Source: Thermopetrobacter sp.
GTDB taxonomy: Bacteria > Pseudomonadota > Alphaproteobacteria > Rhizobiales > Aestuariivirgaceae
DNA: 6,358 nucleotides
Direction: 5' to 3'
Assembly (NCBI GenBank): GCA_011374735.1
Contig: DRPD01000138.1
Span: forward strand, 1 to 6,358
This document shows, piece by piece, positions 5,530-6,358 of the stretch; position 1 is the first letter of the stretch; every line of letters starts with the position of its first letter. The position numbers were made by a program, and so were the translations under genes. The notes under the pieces were generated by a model. It had not been told where the DNA came from. It did not search any database and saw nothing but the letters and a program-made list of their open reading frames with translations.

Positions 5530-5565
5530 GAAGGTGCGATATACACGCGAGAAATGACACCATCG

Positions 5566-6342
5566 TCAATCCGCGAACAGGAGGTTGGTGAGCAGGTAGT
5601 TGGCGGCCAGAATGAGAATGGAGGCCGACACCACCGCGTTGGTGGTGGCGCGGCCCACCCCTTGCGCGCCGCCTCTGGAATGAAAGCCGTGATAGCAGCC
5701 CATCAGGGCGATGATGAACCCGAACACCGCCGATTTCACCAGCCCGGAGGTGATGTCCTGAAGCTGGAGGAAGTCCACCGTGTTGCGCAGGTAGCTGGCC
5801 GAATTGAAGCCCAGCGAGCCGGTGCCCACCAGCCAGCCGCCCATGATGCCGATGGTGTCGGCCACCACCACCAGCATCGGCAGGGTGATGACCGCGGCCA
5901 GGATACGCGGGCCGACCAGATACTTGTAGGGATTGGTCGACAGCGTGACCAGCGCGTCGATCTGTTCGGTGACCCGCATGGTGCCCAGTTCCGCGGCGAT
6001 GGCGGCGGCGGTGCGTCCGGCCACCATCAGCCCGGCCAGCACCGGCCCCAGCTCGCGCACGATGCCCAGCGCGACGATCGACGACACCAGCGTCTCCGCG
6101 TTGAAGCGGCTGCCGCCGATGTGGATCTGCAAGGCCAGCACGCCGCCGGTGAACAGCGCCGTCAGCCCCACCACCGGCAGCGACGAATAGCCGATGCGGA
6201 ACATCTGGATGAAGAACTGACGCGGATAGAAGCGCGGGGTCAGCCCCACGGCGACGGCGCGCAAGGCGAAGAAGGCCAGCCGCCCGGTTTCCGCCAGCAG
6301 GTGCAGCACCACCGCGCCGATTTGCGCCAACGGATTGACCAC
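5566..6342 (-). CDS. mlaE: MlaE-type ABC transporter permease (lipid asymmetry transporter)
   Basis: This encodes a 258-residue inner-membrane permease of the MlaE/Ttg2B family, at the family's usual length. It forms the membrane core of the MCE lipid transporter driven by MlaF. Family hallmarks are clear: an amphipathic N-terminal segment (about 8-35), a FFIQMFRIGYSSLPVV interface region (43-58), the ELGPVLAGLMVAGR motif (97-110), AELGTMRVTEQIDAL (117-131) and the C-terminal GVGRATTNAVVSAS stretch (228-241). Core hydrophobic helices are at about 55-75, 88-115, 145-172, 200-216 and 235-254. The start is a GTG at 6342; a GGAG lies 11 nt upstream, near the window edge. The frame stays open to the edge, so a slightly earlier start cannot be excluded. 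The 3' end (NLLFAD-stop) is duplicated downstream. It is the upstream partner of mlaF. Confidence 0.93.
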   Translation of the reverse strand: MVNPLAQIGAVVLHLLAETGRLAFFALRAVAVGLTPRFYPRQFFIQMFRIGYSSLPVVGLTALFTGGVLALQIHIGGSRFNAETLVSSIVALGIVRELGPVLAGLMVAGRTAAAIAAELGTMRVTEQIDALVTLSTNPYKYLVGPRILAAVITLPMLVVVADTIGIMGGWLVGTGSLGFNSASYLRNTVDFLQLQDITSGLVKSAVFGFIIALMGCYHGFHSRGGAQGVGRATTNAVVSASILILAANYLLTNLLFAD

Positions 6343-6358
6343 GTGTCCGGATGCTCCG

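Larger units (their letters stand above)
5199..5565. other. Repeat-filled 367-bp gap between mlaE and mlaF
   Basis: No convincing gene lies here. The stretch is made almost entirely of repeats: a 61-bp direct repeat (two copies), a chimeric hairpin, a composite hairpin pair, and copies of the mlaE 3' end. One minus-strand frame, from a TTG at 5569 next to the mlaE stop to a TGA at 5195 that overlaps the mlaF ATG, stays open across the whole gap. Its peptide is the usual translation of palindromic repeats (GLVPAIQ, GTSPGMT), so I treat it as spurious. I see no clear promoter for mlaF. Confidence 0.8.

Noticed and set aside
4211..5530. CRISPR array suggested by repeated palindromes
   Set aside because: Repeats are few, irregularly spaced, inverted relative to each other and diverged. 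There are no uniform spacers and no cas genes.

Overview
The window is about two-thirds G+C, with dense, mostly short-spaced genes and many palindromic repeats of the GTCAT…ATCCAGA type. Both traits fit an alphaproteobacterium, perhaps Rhodospirillales-like; this is an inference from style and no taxonomic marker gene is present. I see no rRNA, tRNA, CRISPR array, transposase or phage gene.

Layout. (1) Positions 1-285 carry no convincing gene. They hold a pair of inverted hairpin repeats (87-218) and a degenerate 7-bp tandem repeat (231-286) that runs into the stop codon of the next gene. (2) Positions 286-3277 form a minus-strand three-gene cluster, read right to left: a CelD/BcsL-type GNAT acyltransferase with a GTG start, a 12-helix MFS transporter, and a small four-helix membrane protein of unknown function. 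Gaps are 70 and 39 bp. An 18-bp perfect palindrome lies between the first two genes, and its TTTGCAAA core recurs upstream of the acyltransferase. (3) Positions 3278-3488 are a divergent intergenic region with a very AT-rich promoter island facing right. (4) Positions 3489-4151 (+) encode a methionine-rich exported protein built from about ten 13-residue repeats. (5) Positions 4152-4421 are a convergent gap packed with hairpins, including a 58-bp tandem duplication whose stem has changed by compensatory substitutions. (6) Positions 4422-6342 (minus) hold mlaE and mlaF, the permease and ATPase of an MCE/Mla-type lipid transporter. They are separated by a 367-bp gap that carries repeat elements and copies of the mlaE 3' end.

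How the genes relate. MlaE and MlaF would form the inner-membrane core of an ABC lipid transporter that maintains outer-membrane asymmetry. Their MCE substrate-binding partner (MlaD) is not next to them in the window. The acyltransferase, MFS transporter and small membrane protein look co-transcribed, but no pathway can be named. The most interesting items are the 13-residue-repeat exported protein with its own AT-rich promoter, the covarying hairpin repeats, and the repeat-driven expansion between mlaE and mlaF. Nothing here is clear proof of a wholly new multi-gene system.
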